This document shows, piece after piece, positions 26,567 through 35,730 of a stretch of 64,000 nt of DNA. The notes under the pieces were generated by a model that saw only the letters and a list, made by a program, of their open reading frames with translations, did not search any database and was not told the origin of the DNA. A program made the translations under genes and the position numbers. Location of the stretch: NCBI RefSeq assembly GCF_000152965.1, contig NZ_AANB01000012.1, positions 1 to 64,000 on the forward strand, written 5' to 3'. Positions within the stretch are counted from its first letter, which is position 1, and every line of letters starts with the position of its first letter. The stretch comes from Roseobacter sp. MED193 (GTDB taxonomy: Bacteria > Pseudomonadota > Alphaproteobacteria > Rhodobacterales > Rhodobacteraceae).

Positions 26567-27585
26567 GCGGCTTCCTCAGCGGCCTCGGTCGGGTTGAACT
26601 TCTCATAGAAGAAGTTGGCGGGCGCTACGCCAAGTTCGTCGAAATGCGTGCGCACTGCGTCGACCATCGGAGGCGGGCCACACAGATAGACGTCACAATC
26701 GCCGTCATTCAAATCCTCGGCCGTCACGTGATCGGTGACGAAGCCCTTGCGCTCGTGGGCGTCTTCCTCGGCCGCAAGGATTGTTATCACAGTGACATTG
26801 CCGATCTTTTCAGCAAGCGCGTTGACGCGGTCAAGTTCCACAAGATCAGCGGCGCGGGTCACGGCATAGTAGAGGACAATGGGTTGGTCAGAGCCCTGCT
26901 CCGCCACCTGTTCCAACATCGACAGAAATGGCGCCAGTCCCGTTCCGCCCGCGAGCCACAGTTGTGCGCGTTCGATCGGGCGCAGGTAGAAAGCACCCAT
27001 GGGGCCGGTTGCCGTCAATGCATCACCCGCTTTGACCTGCCCGCCGAGGTAGCTGCTCATCACACCACCCGGCAGGTTGCGGATCAGGAAGGTCGCTTCG
27101 TCGGCACCCGGCGCAGACGAGAAAGAGTAAGACCGATGCTTATCCGTTCCCGGAACCGTCAGGTTCACGTATTGGCCCGGCAAAAAGCCGATGGGTTTGG
27201 ACAACTTCACCCGAAGGCCGAAAGAGGTCTCGGAGAGTTGGTCCACACCTTGCACTTCAGCTTCGACAGCTTCCGGCGCGGTTTTGCAGATTGCAGACGA
27301 GGCCGGGACGCGCACGACGCAATCGCTTTCAGGCGTCATCTGGCACGTGAGCGCATAGCCCTCTTCGGCTTCCTCGTCGCTCATGGATTCGTCCATGTAG
27401 AATTCCAGCTCGTACTCGCCTTTCTCGACAAAGCACTTGCAGGTACCGCAGACGCCGTCGCGGCAATCCATCGGCAGATTGATTTTCTGACGGAAGGCCG
27501 CATCGGTCACCTTCTCATCGTCATCGCACTGGATGATGCGCGTCACACCATCTTCAAAATTCAGGGCAATGTTGTAGGTCGTCAT
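26563..27585 (-). CDS. benC: Benzoate 1,2-dioxygenase electron transfer component (BenC)
   Basis: A 340-residue reductase. The N-terminal plant-type [2Fe-2S] domain has CRDGVCGTCKCF and a fourth Cys in YALTCQMTP. The FAD domain has RSYSFSSAPG, the NAD domain has GGTGLAPFLSML and a C-terminal VYLCGPPPMVDAV. It passes electrons from NADH to the Rieske centre of BenAB. Domain order and length match BenC/XylZ. It is followed by benD with a 4-base overlap. Confidence 0.93.
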   Translation of the reverse strand: MTTYNIALNFEDGVTRIIQCDDDEKVTDAAFRQKINLPMDCRDGVCGTCKCFVEKGEYELEFYMDESMSDEEAEEGYALTCQMTPESDCVVRVPASSAICKTAPEAVEAEVQGVDQLSETSFGLRVKLSKPIGFLPGQYVNLTVPGTDKHRSYSFSSAPGADEATFLIRNLPGGVMSSYLGGQVKAGDALTATGPMGAFYLRPIERAQLWLAGGTGLAPFLSMLEQVAEQGSDQPIVLYYAVTRAADLVELDRVNALAEKIGNVTVITILAAEEDAHERKGFVTDHVTAEDLNDGDCDVYLCGPPPMVDAVRTHFDELGVAPANFFYEKFNPTEAAEEAA

Positions 27586-27603
27586 GGCGTGCTCCTCCCT
27601 TTG

Positions 27604-27629
27604 CCGCGCACCCCTGAACGGGTGCGCGG
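27604..27629 (-). promoter_or_regulatory. Hairpin between benB and benC
   Basis: A perfect 10-bp stem, CCGCGCACCC / GGGTGCGCGG with a 6-base loop, lies between the two genes without a T run. It likely sets relative message stability, giving more BenAB than BenC. Confidence 0.5.
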
Positions 27630-27657
27630 GGATTTGATCTGTTCCGGATTGCCGGGA

Positions 27658-28185
27658 TCAGGTGTGATAAACGTCGATCACGTGGTGGATGTGATCGTTT
27701 TTCAGGACCACCTTCTTGTCGGTGATCAGTGGCTTGGGACCGCTGGTGTCGATCGTGTAGAACGACGTGCCCCAGTGCTGGTCGGTCTTGCCATAGCGAT
27801 AGCTCAGCGTCTGCCAGTTGAAACGTAGCTTGATTTCACTGCCTTCCCGGCTCAGCACCTCGATGCCCGACAGGTAGTGGTTGGTGCGCGGCTCCGGCAG
27901 AGAGGTCGCCGACGACCGGTCTGTCTTGATCCGGAAAACACGGTCCTCAATCCCCTGCTTGTTGGGGTAATACATGAGAGACATTTCGTTCTGCGGGTCT
28001 TCCGTCAGCGTGTCGTAGTCATCCCACGCCGGCATCCAGAACGGGCAGTCCTTGTGATAGAAGGTCAGCCAGGTGTCCCATTCGCGATCGTCCAAAGCAC
28101 GGGCCTCTGCGAAGAGAAAAGCCTGTATTTCGTCATAGCTCATGGCCGTGGCGGCGTCATTGCGTTCAAGTGTTGCGGTATTCAT
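27658..28185 (-). CDS. benB: Benzoate 1,2-dioxygenase small subunit (BenB)
   Basis: A 175-residue ring-hydroxylating dioxygenase beta subunit. Family segments are EARALDDREWDTWLTFYH, CPFWMPAWDDYDTLTEDPQNEMSL-like wording (split as CPFWMPAWDD and DPQNEMSLMYY) and RVFRIKTDRSSA. It has no metal site and supports the catalytic alpha subunit in an alpha3beta3 enzyme. It starts 12 bases after benA. Confidence 0.94.
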   Translation of the reverse strand: MNTATLERNDAATAMSYDEIQAFLFAEARALDDREWDTWLTFYHKDCPFWMPAWDDYDTLTEDPQNEMSLMYYPNKQGIEDRVFRIKTDRSSATSLPEPRTNHYLSGIEVLSREGSEIKLRFNWQTLSYRYGKTDQHWGTSFYTIDTSGPKPLITDKKVVLKNDHIHHVIDVYHT

Positions 28186-28197
28186 GTCGTTTCCTCT

Positions 28198-29586
28198 TCA
28201 TTCAGCCGCGACAGCCGCGCCGGGTGCTGTTTCGCGTTCCTTGGCGATGGCTTCGCCCATGCGCTCGGACCAGTTGCTGTGCTGGATGACGAAGAGACCT
28301 TCGTCCTCGGTGCGGGCACCGGACATGACCGGGTTGATGCCCAGGGCCTTGGCGTCTTCATCCGGGCCTTCGATCCATTGGGTTGCGCCACGGGTCAGGT
28401 CATTCCACTTTGCATGGGATGCCCCGGCATAGCCGCGCTGCGTGGCCCGGAATTCCTCTGTGTCGTCAGGTGTCGCCATGCCGGAGGCATTGAAGAAATC
28501 CTCGTATTGGCGGATGCGGCGGGTGCGCGCTTCCTGGCTCTCGCCCTTGGGGGCGATGCAGTAGATGGTGACCTCGGTTTCGTTGACGCTGATCGGACGG
28601 AAGACGCGGATCTGCGAACTGAACTGGTCCATCAGGAACACATTCGGATAAAGGCAGAGGTTGCGCAGCACGCCAACCATCCAGTCAGCCTTGGTCTTGC
28701 CGAACTTCTCGGTCCATTCCTCGAGCCGCGGATAGCCGGGCCGATTGGTCGGGTCCGCCCATTCGGTCCAAAGCAGGATGTGGCCGTTCTCATAGGCGTG
28801 GAACCCGCCGCGCTGCTTGGCCCATTTCGAGGCGTCGGTCGCCTTGATGTTGTCTTCCTTGCCATCATCCGTGCGGTGCGCGGTGGTGGCAACATAGTTC
28901 CAGTGCACGGCCGAGACGTGGTAGCCGTCCGCACCGTTTTCGGCCTGCAGCTTCCAGTTGCCGTCATAGGTATACGTTGACGATCCGCGCAGCACTTCCA
29001 GACCCTCATCGGCCTGATCAACCATGATGTCGATCATCTTGCGGGCTTCGCCAAGGTACTCTTCCAGCGGCTTCACATCCGCATTCAGCGACCCGAACAG
29101 GAAACCGCGATAGCTTTCGAACCGAGCGACCTTGGTCAGGTCATGGCTGCCATCCTTGTTGAACTGCTCAGGATAGCCCGCGCCCTTCGGATCCTTGACT
29201 TTCAGGAGCTTGCCGGTGTTCGAGAAGGTCCAGCCGTGGAACGGGCAGGTGAAGGTCTTCTGGTTGCGGCGCTTGAAGCGGCAGAGCTGCGCGCCCCGGT
29301 GTGAACAGGCATTGACCAGCGCGTGCAGTTCGCCGTCCTTGTCGCGGGTGATAACGACGGGCGTGCGACCCATGGTCAGCGTGAAATAGTCGCCCGGCTC
29401 CGGGATCTGGCTCTCATGGGCCATGTACATCCAGTTGCCTTCGAAGATGTGCTTGATCTCAAGCTCGAACAGCTCTTCGTCGGTGAAGATGTCCCTACGG
29501 CAACGGAAAATGCCGTTCTCCGGGTCGTCCTGGATCGCGCCATCAAGGCGCGCCTCGAATTCATCGAGATTCGATTGAGTAAACAT
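28198..29586 (-). CDS. benA: Benzoate 1,2-dioxygenase large subunit (BenA)
   Basis: A 462-residue Rieske oxygenase. The Rieske cluster is bound by CSHRGAQLC (Cys-x-His) and CPFHGWTF (Cys-x2-His) near residues 92-116. The catalytic Fe site contains [15 protein letters not shown] (two His). The substrate-domain and length agree with BenA. With BenB and BenC it dihydroxylates benzoate to the cis-diol. GAGGAGGACCAC precedes the ATG. catB lies 71 bases upstream on the same strand, so catB-benABCD is probably one transcript. Confidence 0.95.
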   Translation of the reverse strand: MFTQSNLDEFEARLDGAIQDDPENGIFRCRRDIFTDEELFELEIKHIFEGNWMYMAHESQIPEPGDYFTLTMGRTPVVITRDKDGELHALVNACSHRGAQLCRFKRRNQKTFTCPFHGWTFSNTGKLLKVKDPKGAGYPEQFNKDGSHDLTKVARFESYRGFLFGSLNADVKPLEEYLGEARKMIDIMVDQADEGLEVLRGSSTYTYDGNWKLQAENGADGYHVSAVHWNYVATTAHRTDDGKEDNIKATDASKWAKQRGGFHAYENGHILLWTEWADPTNRPGYPRLEEWTEKFGKTKADWMVGVLRNLCLYPNVFLMDQFSSQIRVFRPISVNETEVTIYCIAPKGESQEARTRRIRQYEDFFNASGMATPDDTEEFRATQRGYAGASHAKWNDLTRGATQWIEGPDEDAKALGINPVMSGARTEDEGLFVIQHSNWSERMGEAIAKERETAPGAAVAAE

Positions 29587-29657
29587 GTGTGGTCCTCCTC
29601 CTGGCTGCCGTGACGCCTTTGGTGCGTTGTGGCTGGGTTTGATATCGTGTCGCTCGG

Positions 29658-30806
29658 TTACTGTCCGGCGACGGCCTTAATGGTCCGCCCGCCGTCACGG
29701 CGGAAGAAATCGATTTTGTCGGGGTCGAGCGTTGCGCCGATACCTGTTCCTTTGGGGATATCGACGCAGAAATCGCAGTAAATAATCGGCTCAGCGAGAA
29801 TATCTTCTGTCAGCAGAAGCGGGCCGAACAACTCCGTTCCCCAAGCCAGATCTTCGACCGTTGAGAACAGCTGGAGCGCTGCGGCGGTGCTCAATCCGGT
29901 TTCCAGCATCGTACCGCCGTAAAGGCCAAGACCCGCCGACTGCCCGATCGCGATAACCTCGGATGCGCGCTTGAGTCCACCGGACTGTCCAATCTTGACA
30001 GCGAAGACATCGGCGGCATGTGCCGCTGCCACTTCGAGAGCATCCTCCGGGCCATTCAGCGCCTCGTCCGCCATGACGGCGATCTCGTAGCCACTGGTGA
30101 GTTCGGCCATTGCCTTGCGATAACGCGCGGGAACGGGTTGTTCGACAAGCTCGCATCCGGCGTCCTGCAGACCCTTCAGCCCCCAGCGTGCATCCTGCAG
30201 CGACCAGGCGGTGTTGATGTCGACGCGCACGCTCGCGGCATCCCCCACGGCTTCCTTGATCCGCGCCACGTGAGCCACATCGTCACGAACCGACCGTTTA
30301 CCAATCTTCAGCTTGAAGATGTTGTGGCGGCGCGTTTCGATCATCTCCTGGGCTTCGGCGATGTCTGTGTCGGAGTTGCCCGACGCCAGTGTCCACGCGA
30401 CCGGTAGCTTGTCATGTACAGCACCGCCAAAAAGCTGCGACACCGGGACATTCAGGCGTTTGCCCAATCCGTCCCAAAGCGCGATTTCGACCGCCGTCTT
30501 TGCGATGCGGTTGCCCTTGACGATCTTGTCGACAAGCTGGATCGCGCCATTCACATCGTCAGCGCCGCGACCGATCAGAGCCGGAGCGATATAGGTATCA
30601 ATTGCGGACTGGATGCTTTCGGGGCTTTCCGCACCATAGCTCAACCCGCCGATCGTTGTCCCTTCGCCGATACCTTCGGACCCGTCCGAAAACTTGATCT
30701 TGACCAGAACCGCGGTCTGCGTCCGCATTGTGGCCATTGAGAGTACGTGCCCTCGGATGGTCGGGATATCGAGGATCAGGGTCTCGATCTGGTCGATCTT
30801 GGTCAC
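29658..30806 (-). CDS. catB: Muconate cycloisomerase (CatB)
   Basis: An enolase-superfamily enzyme of about 382 residues. The N-terminal capping part has [13 protein letters not shown]; the KxK catalytic motif is in [10 protein letters not shown], metal ligands are in [15 protein letters not shown] and VMADEAL, and the general acid/base Lys in [11 protein letters not shown]. It converts cis,cis-muconate to muconolactone. The chosen GTG at 30806 ([10 protein letters not shown]) gives family length; the frame extends further without a ribosome site. Dipeptide epimerases share the fold, but the ben/cat context settles it. Confidence 0.85.
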   Translation of the reverse strand: MTKIDQIETLILDIPTIRGHVLSMATMRTQTAVLVKIKFSDGSEGIGEGTTIGGLSYGAESPESIQSAIDTYIAPALIGRGADDVNGAIQLVDKIVKGNRIAKTAVEIALWDGLGKRLNVPVSQLFGGAVHDKLPVAWTLASGNSDTDIAEAQEMIETRRHNIFKLKIGKRSVRDDVAHVARIKEAVGDAASVRVDINTAWSLQDARWGLKGLQDAGCELVEQPVPARYRKAMAELTSGYEIAVMADEALNGPEDALEVAAAHAADVFAVKIGQSGGLKRASEVIAIGQSAGLGLYGGTMLETGLSTAAALQLFSTVEDLAWGTELFGPLLLTEDILAEPIIYCDFCVDIPKGTGIGATLDPDKIDFFRRDGGRTIKAVAGQ

Positions 30807-30996
30807 TGGGTTCACCACATCTGCAAAGTTTCGTTGAGATGCAGATTGCCCGCCCAAGCTGGATTCTGTCGATGATGGGTGGGGTCTTGGGTGATACCCT
30901 GGGATGACAGAACCTAAGTTCGGTCGGCAATCATCAGGCGCCGCAACGCGCGACGCCTGAAGAAATCTCGGTTTTTTCTGGGGGTGGCAACCGGCG
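30807..30996 (-). promoter_or_regulatory. catB: Promoter region of catB-benABCD with shared motif
   Basis: This gap separates bhcD from catB. It contains the motif GGTATCACCCAAGACC in the direction of catB (30883-30898), 77 bases before the start, and a 7-bp hairpin (TCAGGCG 30934-30940 with CGCCTGA 30954-30960) that may end the bhcD transcript. The motif copy matches the catA copy at 14 of 16 positions. Confidence 0.55.
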
Positions 30997-31962
30997 TTAG
31001 AAATCCACCTCAATCGCAACGCCTTTTTCCACCGCGAGATCTACGACAGCCGACGCAACCGCGAGGTCCTGAAGGCCGACACCAGTTCCGTCAAAAAGCG
31101 TGATCTGATCGTCCGATATGCGGCCCGGGTTTGTCCCGTTAATCACCGCGCCGATCTGATGAATGTCACTCTGTTCGATCAACCCTTCCGCCACCGCGTG
31201 CTGGGCCTCGCCGATTGAGATCGATTGCGCCACTTCGTCGGTGAAAACCGTAGCGCGGGCCAACAGTGCGGCCTCGACCTCCTGCTTGCCTTTGGTGTCC
31301 GTGCCCATGCAGGCGACGTGCGTACCAGGGCCGACGTGTTCCGCCATCAACGACGGCGCAAAGGCGCTGGTGATCGAGATGATCACATCAGCCTCGACCA
31401 TGCCGGGAAGGTCCACTGCTTCGAAAGGCAAGACAGCCTCGCGGGCCACTTTCTCGATATTGGGCAGCATCTCCGGGTGGTAATTCCAGCCTATGACCTT
31501 TTCGAACGAGCGCTGTTCGAGTGCCGCGCGCAGTTGAAAGGTCGCCTGATGGCCCGCACCAATCATTCCGATGACCGTCGCATTTTCACGGGCCAGATGC
31601 TTGATCGAGACTGAAGAGGCAGCTGCGGTCCGCAAGGCCGTAAGCAGGTTGCCGCCCACCATCGCCGAGGGCTTTCCGGTATCCGGGTCGAACAGGAACA
31701 CCGTGGACTGGTGATTGATCAGACCGCGCTTTTCCAGATTGTTTGGCCAATACCCTCCAGCCTTCAGCCCGAGTGTCAGGCCAGCTTTGTCAAAACCACC
31801 CTTGAAGCCATAAAGCGCGTCTTCGTGACCGATCGCTTCGCGGACCACGGAGAAATTGTAGGCATCGCCAGAGGCCATTGCGGCAAAGACACTTTCAACG
31901 GCCTCAAAGGCGGCCGCACGTGTCATCAAATCAGCGATTTCCTGTTCAGGTATGATCAGCAT
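30997..31962 (-). CDS. bhcD: Iminosuccinate reductase (BhcD), ornithine cyclodeaminase family
   Basis: A 321-residue protein of the ornithine cyclodeaminase/mu-crystallin fold with NAD(P) motif TVIGMIGAGHQATFQLRAA near 128 and GGNLLTALRTAAASS before it. BhcD of the beta-hydroxyaspartate cycle is of this family and about this length and reduces iminosuccinate to aspartate. The assignment rests on its being the third enzyme after BhcB- and BhcC-like genes. Ectoine-utilisation EutC is also of this family, but that pathway lacks a threonine-aldolase-type partner. GGAGATTGA precedes the ATG. Confidence 0.8.
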   Translation of the reverse strand: MLIIPEQEIADLMTRAAAFEAVESVFAAMASGDAYNFSVVREAIGHEDALYGFKGGFDKAGLTLGLKAGGYWPNNLEKRGLINHQSTVFLFDPDTGKPSAMVGGNLLTALRTAAASSVSIKHLARENATVIGMIGAGHQATFQLRAALEQRSFEKVIGWNYHPEMLPNIEKVAREAVLPFEAVDLPGMVEADVIISITSAFAPSLMAEHVGPGTHVACMGTDTKGKQEVEAALLARATVFTDEVAQSISIGEAQHAVAEGLIEQSDIHQIGAVINGTNPGRISDDQITLFDGTGVGLQDLAVASAVVDLAVEKGVAIEVDF

Positions 31963-32031
31963 TTCAATCTCCTATTTGTCTTGATCCGCCCGTACGCTGT
32001 CGCAGAGAGGATCGCGTTGCGCACGGGCGGA

Positions 32032-32077
32032 GGGCCAGCGGGGAGAGGGCTGGCCCGACCTGCCCCAGCGGGCAGGT
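32032..32077 (-). promoter_or_regulatory. Two tandem hairpins between bhcC and bhcD
   Basis: Two perfect 8-bp stems lie back to back (GGGCCAGC/GCTGGCCC at 32032-32056 and ACCTGCCC/GGGCAGGT at 32058-32077) in the 115-base gap. They have no T run, so they probably tune relative expression or stability of bhcC and bhcD messages. Confidence 0.5.
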
Positions 32078-33244
32078 TCAGTACGCCCGCCCCCGCGCGG
32101 ACACAGGCCAGACGGTTTCGACTTTGCCGTTGCGCACGCCGACATACCAATCATGCACGTTGGCCGTCGGATCACAGTGGCCGGGCACAAGCTTCAGCTT
32201 TTCATTGACCTTCAACACGCCCTTGGGGTCGGCGATCACGCCGTGCTCGTCCGAGCATTTCACGTACTCAACATCATCGCGCCCGTAGATGAACGGCAGT
32301 CCGCTGTCGACGGATTGTGCTTTGAGACCCGCGTCACAAATCGCCTTGTCCGCCTTGGCGTGGCTCATCACGCTGGTTAGGATGAAGAAGGCATTTTCCC
32401 ATTCACCGGCATCGATCCGTTTTCCGTCCTGGTCAAGGATGCGGCCATAGTCTGCGTCCATGAATGCATAAGAGCCGCACTGGAGTTCATTGTAGAGACC
32501 CGAATTCGACTCGAAATAGTAGGAACCTGTCCCGCCGCCCGACACGAGATCGGTCTCGATCCCCTCGTCTTTCAGCGCGTTCACGGCATCCTGAACCTGC
32601 CTAATAGCCGTGTCGATCTTGGCCTTGCGGTCGTCAAAGCTGTCCATGTGCTGCATCGCGCCCTGATAGGCCTGGATGCCGCGATAGGTCAGATTGTCGG
32701 CCGCGACGACGGCCTTGGCGATCTCGACAACCGCCGGTGTTGTCGTGACGCCACAGCGCCCTGCCCCGCAGTCGATCTCGATGAAGACGCCCAGCTCTGT
32801 CCCGGCATTTTTCGCCGCCGACGAAAGGTCGGCAACACTGGCCACATCGTCGACGCAGACAATAACTTCGCCGCCGCTGAACTTCGGCAGTTGGACAAGT
32901 CGGGCGATCTTACCCGGATCGCGAACCTGGTTGGAGACCAGTATTTCCTTGATGCCCGCGCGTGCGAAAACTTCCGCCTCGGAAACCTTCTGACAGCAGA
33001 CGCCAATCGCGCCGCCAATTTCCATCTGCAGCTTCAGCACATCGACCGACTTGTGCATCTTGCCATGTGCGCGGTGCCGCATGCCATGCGCCTTGGCATA
33101 GTCACCCATTTTCTTGATGTTACGTTCAAGCGCGTCCAGATCAAGGACCAACGCAGGTGTCTGGATATCGGCCGCATCCATGCCGGGCTTGGCGGGAATA
33201 TCGAAACCAACTTCGTAGGCGTCGAAATCAATAGAATCTTTCAT
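32078..33244 (-). CDS. bhcC: Beta-hydroxyaspartate aldolase (BhcC), D-threonine aldolase fold
   Basis: A 388-residue PLP enzyme of the alanine racemase / D-threonine aldolase fold (fold type III). The PLP Lys is expected in RHRAHGKMHKS near residue 58; FIEIDCGAGRCG, SGGGTGSYYFESN and a C-terminal PGHCDPTANVHDWYVGVR (His/Asp metal ligands) are hallmarks. BhcC joins glycine and glyoxylate to (2R,3S)-beta-hydroxyaspartate. Length matches the Paracoccus enzyme as remembered (387). The start follows AAGGAGACTTCCC. A D-threonine aldolase acting on other hydroxy amino acids is the alternative. Confidence 0.83.
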   Translation of the reverse strand: MKDSIDFDAYEVGFDIPAKPGMDAADIQTPALVLDLDALERNIKKMGDYAKAHGMRHRAHGKMHKSVDVLKLQMEIGGAIGVCCQKVSEAEVFARAGIKEILVSNQVRDPGKIARLVQLPKFSGGEVIVCVDDVASVADLSSAAKNAGTELGVFIEIDCGAGRCGVTTTPAVVEIAKAVVAADNLTYRGIQAYQGAMQHMDSFDDRKAKIDTAIRQVQDAVNALKDEGIETDLVSGGGTGSYYFESNSGLYNELQCGSYAFMDADYGRILDQDGKRIDAGEWENAFFILTSVMSHAKADKAICDAGLKAQSVDSGLPFIYGRDDVEYVKCSDEHGVIADPKGVLKVNEKLKLVPGHCDPTANVHDWYVGVRNGKVETVWPVSARGRAY

Positions 33245-33258
33245 GGGAAGTCTCCTTG

Positions 33259-34215
33259 TCAGCCCAATGCCCAGGGCAATTTGTCCAGATCGACGTTGCC
33301 GCCGGTGATGATGATGCCAACCCGCTTGCCCTCGAACGCGTCGGGGTTCTTGAGAATGGTCGCGAGCGGGACGGCAGATGACGGCTCCATCACGATCCGC
33401 AAATGCTTCCAAATTAGCTTCATCGCATCGATGATTTCTTGTTCGGACGCCGTGTAGATCTCGGAGACGTGGTTTGACACGAAATGCCAGGTCAGTTCCT
33501 TGAGCGGCACCAGCAGGCCATCGGCGATGGTCTTGGGCGCGTCATCGGCGATGATGTGTCCCGCCTTGAAGCTGCGGTAGGCATCGTCGGCCTGCTCTGG
33601 CTCGGCCGCGATCACCTTGGTTTGCGGGGCCAGGGTTGAGAGTGTCAAGCATGTGCCCGAGATCATGCCGCCGCCGCCAATTGGCGCCACGACCATGTCG
33701 AGACCGTCAGTCTGCTCCATGAACTCCTTTGAACAGGTGCCCTGTCCCGCAATCACGCGGGGATCATTATACGGGTGGACGAAATCGCCGCCTGTCTTCG
33801 CTTGAACTTCGGCAAAAGTCGCCTCGCGTGATGTGGTCGATGGTTTGCATTCCGTGATCTTGCCACCATAGCGGCGCACCGTATCCTTCTTGGCCTGTGG
33901 TGCGGTGCGCGGCATCACCACGTTGCAGGGAATGCCGCGCAGCATTGCCGCATAAGACAGGCAGGACGCATGGTTGCCCGAAGAATGGGTCGCAACGCCC
34001 TTTTCGGCCTGCGCGTCATCCAGCCCGAAGACCGCATTGGTGGCCCCGCGTACTTTGAACGCACCGGGTTCCTGGAAGTTCTCGCACTTGAAGAAGAGTT
34101 GGCAACCCGCCAGGTCACTCAGATAGTCGGATGTCCGCACCGGCGTGCGGCGGATATGCGGCGCGATCCGGACATGCGCAGCGAGCATATCGTCGTAGGT
34201 TGGGATGTACATCAT
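33259..34215 (-). CDS. bhcB: Beta-hydroxyaspartate dehydratase (BhcB), threonine dehydratase fold
   Basis: A 318-residue PLP enzyme of fold type II. The PLP Lys lies in GAFKVRGATNAV near 53, the phosphate-binding loop is VVAPIGGGGMISG, and SSGNHASCLSYAA is the substrate loop. It resembles serine/threonine dehydratases and hydroxyaspartate dehydratase. In the beta-hydroxyaspartate cycle BhcB turns hydroxyaspartate into iminosuccinate. Its ATG overlaps the stop of the DadA-like gene (ATGA), and bhcC follows 14 bases later, so the genes are tightly coupled. Confidence 0.83.
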   Translation of the reverse strand: MMYIPTYDDMLAAHVRIAPHIRRTPVRTSDYLSDLAGCQLFFKCENFQEPGAFKVRGATNAVFGLDDAQAEKGVATHSSGNHASCLSYAAMLRGIPCNVVMPRTAPQAKKDTVRRYGGKITECKPSTTSREATFAEVQAKTGGDFVHPYNDPRVIAGQGTCSKEFMEQTDGLDMVVAPIGGGGMISGTCLTLSTLAPQTKVIAAEPEQADDAYRSFKAGHIIADDAPKTIADGLLVPLKELTWHFVSNHVSEIYTASEQEIIDAMKLIWKHLRIVMEPSSAVPLATILKNPDAFEGKRVGIIITGGNVDLDKLPWALG

Positions 34216-35495
34216 ACGGCTCCCTGAGATGCTAGAGTGGTGGGCGTTCTCGCCGACGTTGTCTTTGAGCAGTTGACTGTATTGGACGCGGCGACGGTCT
34301 CGGCCACCATCTCCGCGGTGACGGCGGACAGGGTCCAACCCAAGTGGCCATGTCCGGTGTTGTAGAACACACGGTCACGCGCGCCCTGCCCTACCCTGGG
34401 CATCATATTCGGCATCATCGGGCGCAGGCCCGCCCACGGGATCGCGTGCTCGGTGCTCACATCGGGAAAAAACCGTTCGCACCACTTCACCAGTGGGCGA
34501 ATGCGGTCATCGCGGATGTCCATGTTATATCCATTGAACTCCGCCGTGCCCGCGATCCTGAAACGATCTTTACCTAAGCGGCTGGTGACCACCTTGGCTT
34601 CATCGTCCAGCAAGCTGATCCATGGTGCGGCGCTCTGGCTTTCTTCGTCATCAAGCCGCACGGTGATCGAGTATCCCTTGACCGGATAAACGTTCACCCG
34701 GTCGCCGACCTGCGCCGCGATGGCGCGGCTTTCTACGCCCGCACAGACAACAATGCCGTCAAAGGTCTCGGTCTGGCTTTCGTTGTTCCGGCTCCAGGTG
34801 AGGCGCACCTCTTTCTTGTCCACGGCAAGCGCCTCGACATCAGTCCCGAACCGCAGCACCGCGCCACCCTTCTCGATGGATTTGGCGAGGCCCGTTGTGT
34901 AGCGGTGAATGTCGCCGGTAAAGTCGCTTTCGGTGTAATAGCCGCCGTAAAACTCTCCACTGAGCGCGGGTTCGATCTGCCGAACTTCTTCGGGGGCAAC
35001 CGCGCGGCGGTCCAGCCCGCCCTCGGCCAACAGCGTGTTGACCTCGGTCGCGTGATCGAATTCCGATTTGTCGGTATAAATGTGCAAGATACCACGGTTC
35101 TCGCAGTCAAACTCGAATCCGTGGCGCTCGGCTTTGTCGCGCAACAGGCCACGTGCAGCAATGGCCATGCGGGTCGTCTCGACCGTGTTGGCGCGGTATT
35201 GCGGGATCGAGGCCACGAACTCGGCCATCCAGCTGTACTTGTGCCAACTGGGCTTTGGGTTAACCAGCAGCGGTGCCCCGCGGCTCAGCATCCATTTCAT
35301 GCCCTTAAAGACTGTCGACCAGCGGGTCCAGGTCTCGGCATTCGATGCCGAGAGCTGGCCTCCGTTGGCGAAAGACGTTTGCATCGCCGCATAGCGGTTA
35401 CGATCAAACAAGGTGACGTCATAGCCCCGGTCCATCAGGCTGGACGCAGTTGTAACGCCGGTGATCCCGGCGCCGATTACAGCAATTCTGGTCAT
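34212..35495 (-). CDS. DadA-like FAD-dependent amino acid dehydrogenase
   Basis: A 427-residue flavoprotein of the DAO family: IAVIGAGITGVTTASSLMDRGYDVTLFDR at the N-terminus (given in parts: GAGITG binds FAD), TSFANGGQLSASNAE typical of DadA, and a C-terminal FYNTGHGHLGWTLS FAD contact. DadA-type enzymes oxidatively deaminate D-amino acids. Here it is the first gene behind a glycine riboswitch and coupled to bhcB, in the place where BhcA (aspartate-glyoxylate aminotransferase) would sit. It may oxidise glycine or sarcosine-like substrates to glyoxylate; that is inference. Start 35495 follows GGGAGGATACC. Confidence 0.75.
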   Translation of the reverse strand: MTRIAVIGAGITGVTTASSLMDRGYDVTLFDRNRYAAMQTSFANGGQLSASNAETWTRWSTVFKGMKWMLSRGAPLLVNPKPSWHKYSWMAEFVASIPQYRANTVETTRMAIAARGLLRDKAERHGFEFDCENRGILHIYTDKSEFDHATEVNTLLAEGGLDRRAVAPEEVRQIEPALSGEFYGGYYTESDFTGDIHRYTTGLAKSIEKGGAVLRFGTDVEALAVDKKEVRLTWSRNNESQTETFDGIVVCAGVESRAIAAQVGDRVNVYPVKGYSITVRLDDEESQSAAPWISLLDDEAKVVTSRLGKDRFRIAGTAEFNGYNMDIRDDRIRPLVKWCERFFPDVSTEHAIPWAGLRPMMPNMMPRVGQGARDRVFYNTGHGHLGWTLSAVTAEMVAETVAASNTVNCSKTTSARTPTTLASQGAV

Positions 35496-35602
35496 GGTAT
35501 CCTCCCGCGACCCAGGTTTCGTCCTGCCGGATGGCAGGTCCAATCCCCTCTGTCGCAGGTCACGGGCTTTGTCCCGAAACGCACTTCAGATCGCCGCGCT
35601 GA

Positions 35603-35674
35603 TCACAGTCCTTTTGCCTGAGAGGTGCCGGGGGGTTGCTCCTTCGGCGCCGACTGGGTCGGCCTCTCCTGTGA
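35603..35674 (-). ncRNA. Glycine riboswitch, single aptamer
   Basis: Reading leftward, the P1 arms TCACAG and CTGTGA (35669-35674 and 35603-35608) enclose GGAGAGGCC, GGCGCCGAAGGAGCAA and CCTCTCAGGCAAAAGGAC, the conserved blocks of the gcvT glycine riboswitch. Only one aptamer is seen. It lies in the leader of the DadA-like gene, 108 bases before its start. A hairpin CCTGCC-ATCC-GGCAGG (35527-35542) lies between aptamer and start and may be part of the expression platform. It should couple this operon to glycine supply. Confidence 0.92.
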
Positions 35675-35680
35675 CAGCTT

Positions 35681-35730
35681 GGTAGGCTGAAATACCACTA
35701 GATCGCAGGTATTCTCATGTCAAGACTATT
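35681..35730 (-). promoter_or_regulatory. Promoter and operator-like motif of the dadA-bhcBCD operon
   Basis: In the 56 bases between the MarR gene and the riboswitch, TTGACA (35718-35723) is a perfect -35 box; the -10 is weak (TAGTGG after 17 bases). Immediately before the aptamer is GGTATTTCAGCCTACC (35681-35696), which keeps the GGTAT-N7-TACC frame of the shared motif but not its inner CACCC. An additional ATACC-N11-GGTAT inverted repeat (35692-35713) overlaps the promoter. Confidence 0.45.

Noticed and set aside
26560-27828. Rightward open frame of 422 codons opposite benC
   Set aside because: Shadow of benC, whose cofactor motifs are clear on the other strand.
30997-34215. Ectoine-utilisation genes eutB/eutC
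   Set aside because: The ornithine cyclodeaminase and threonine dehydratase types fit, but a D-threonine-aldolase-type gene lies between them and no eutDE-like hydrolase/deacetylase is present; the beta-hydroxyaspartate set fits all three lengths and families.
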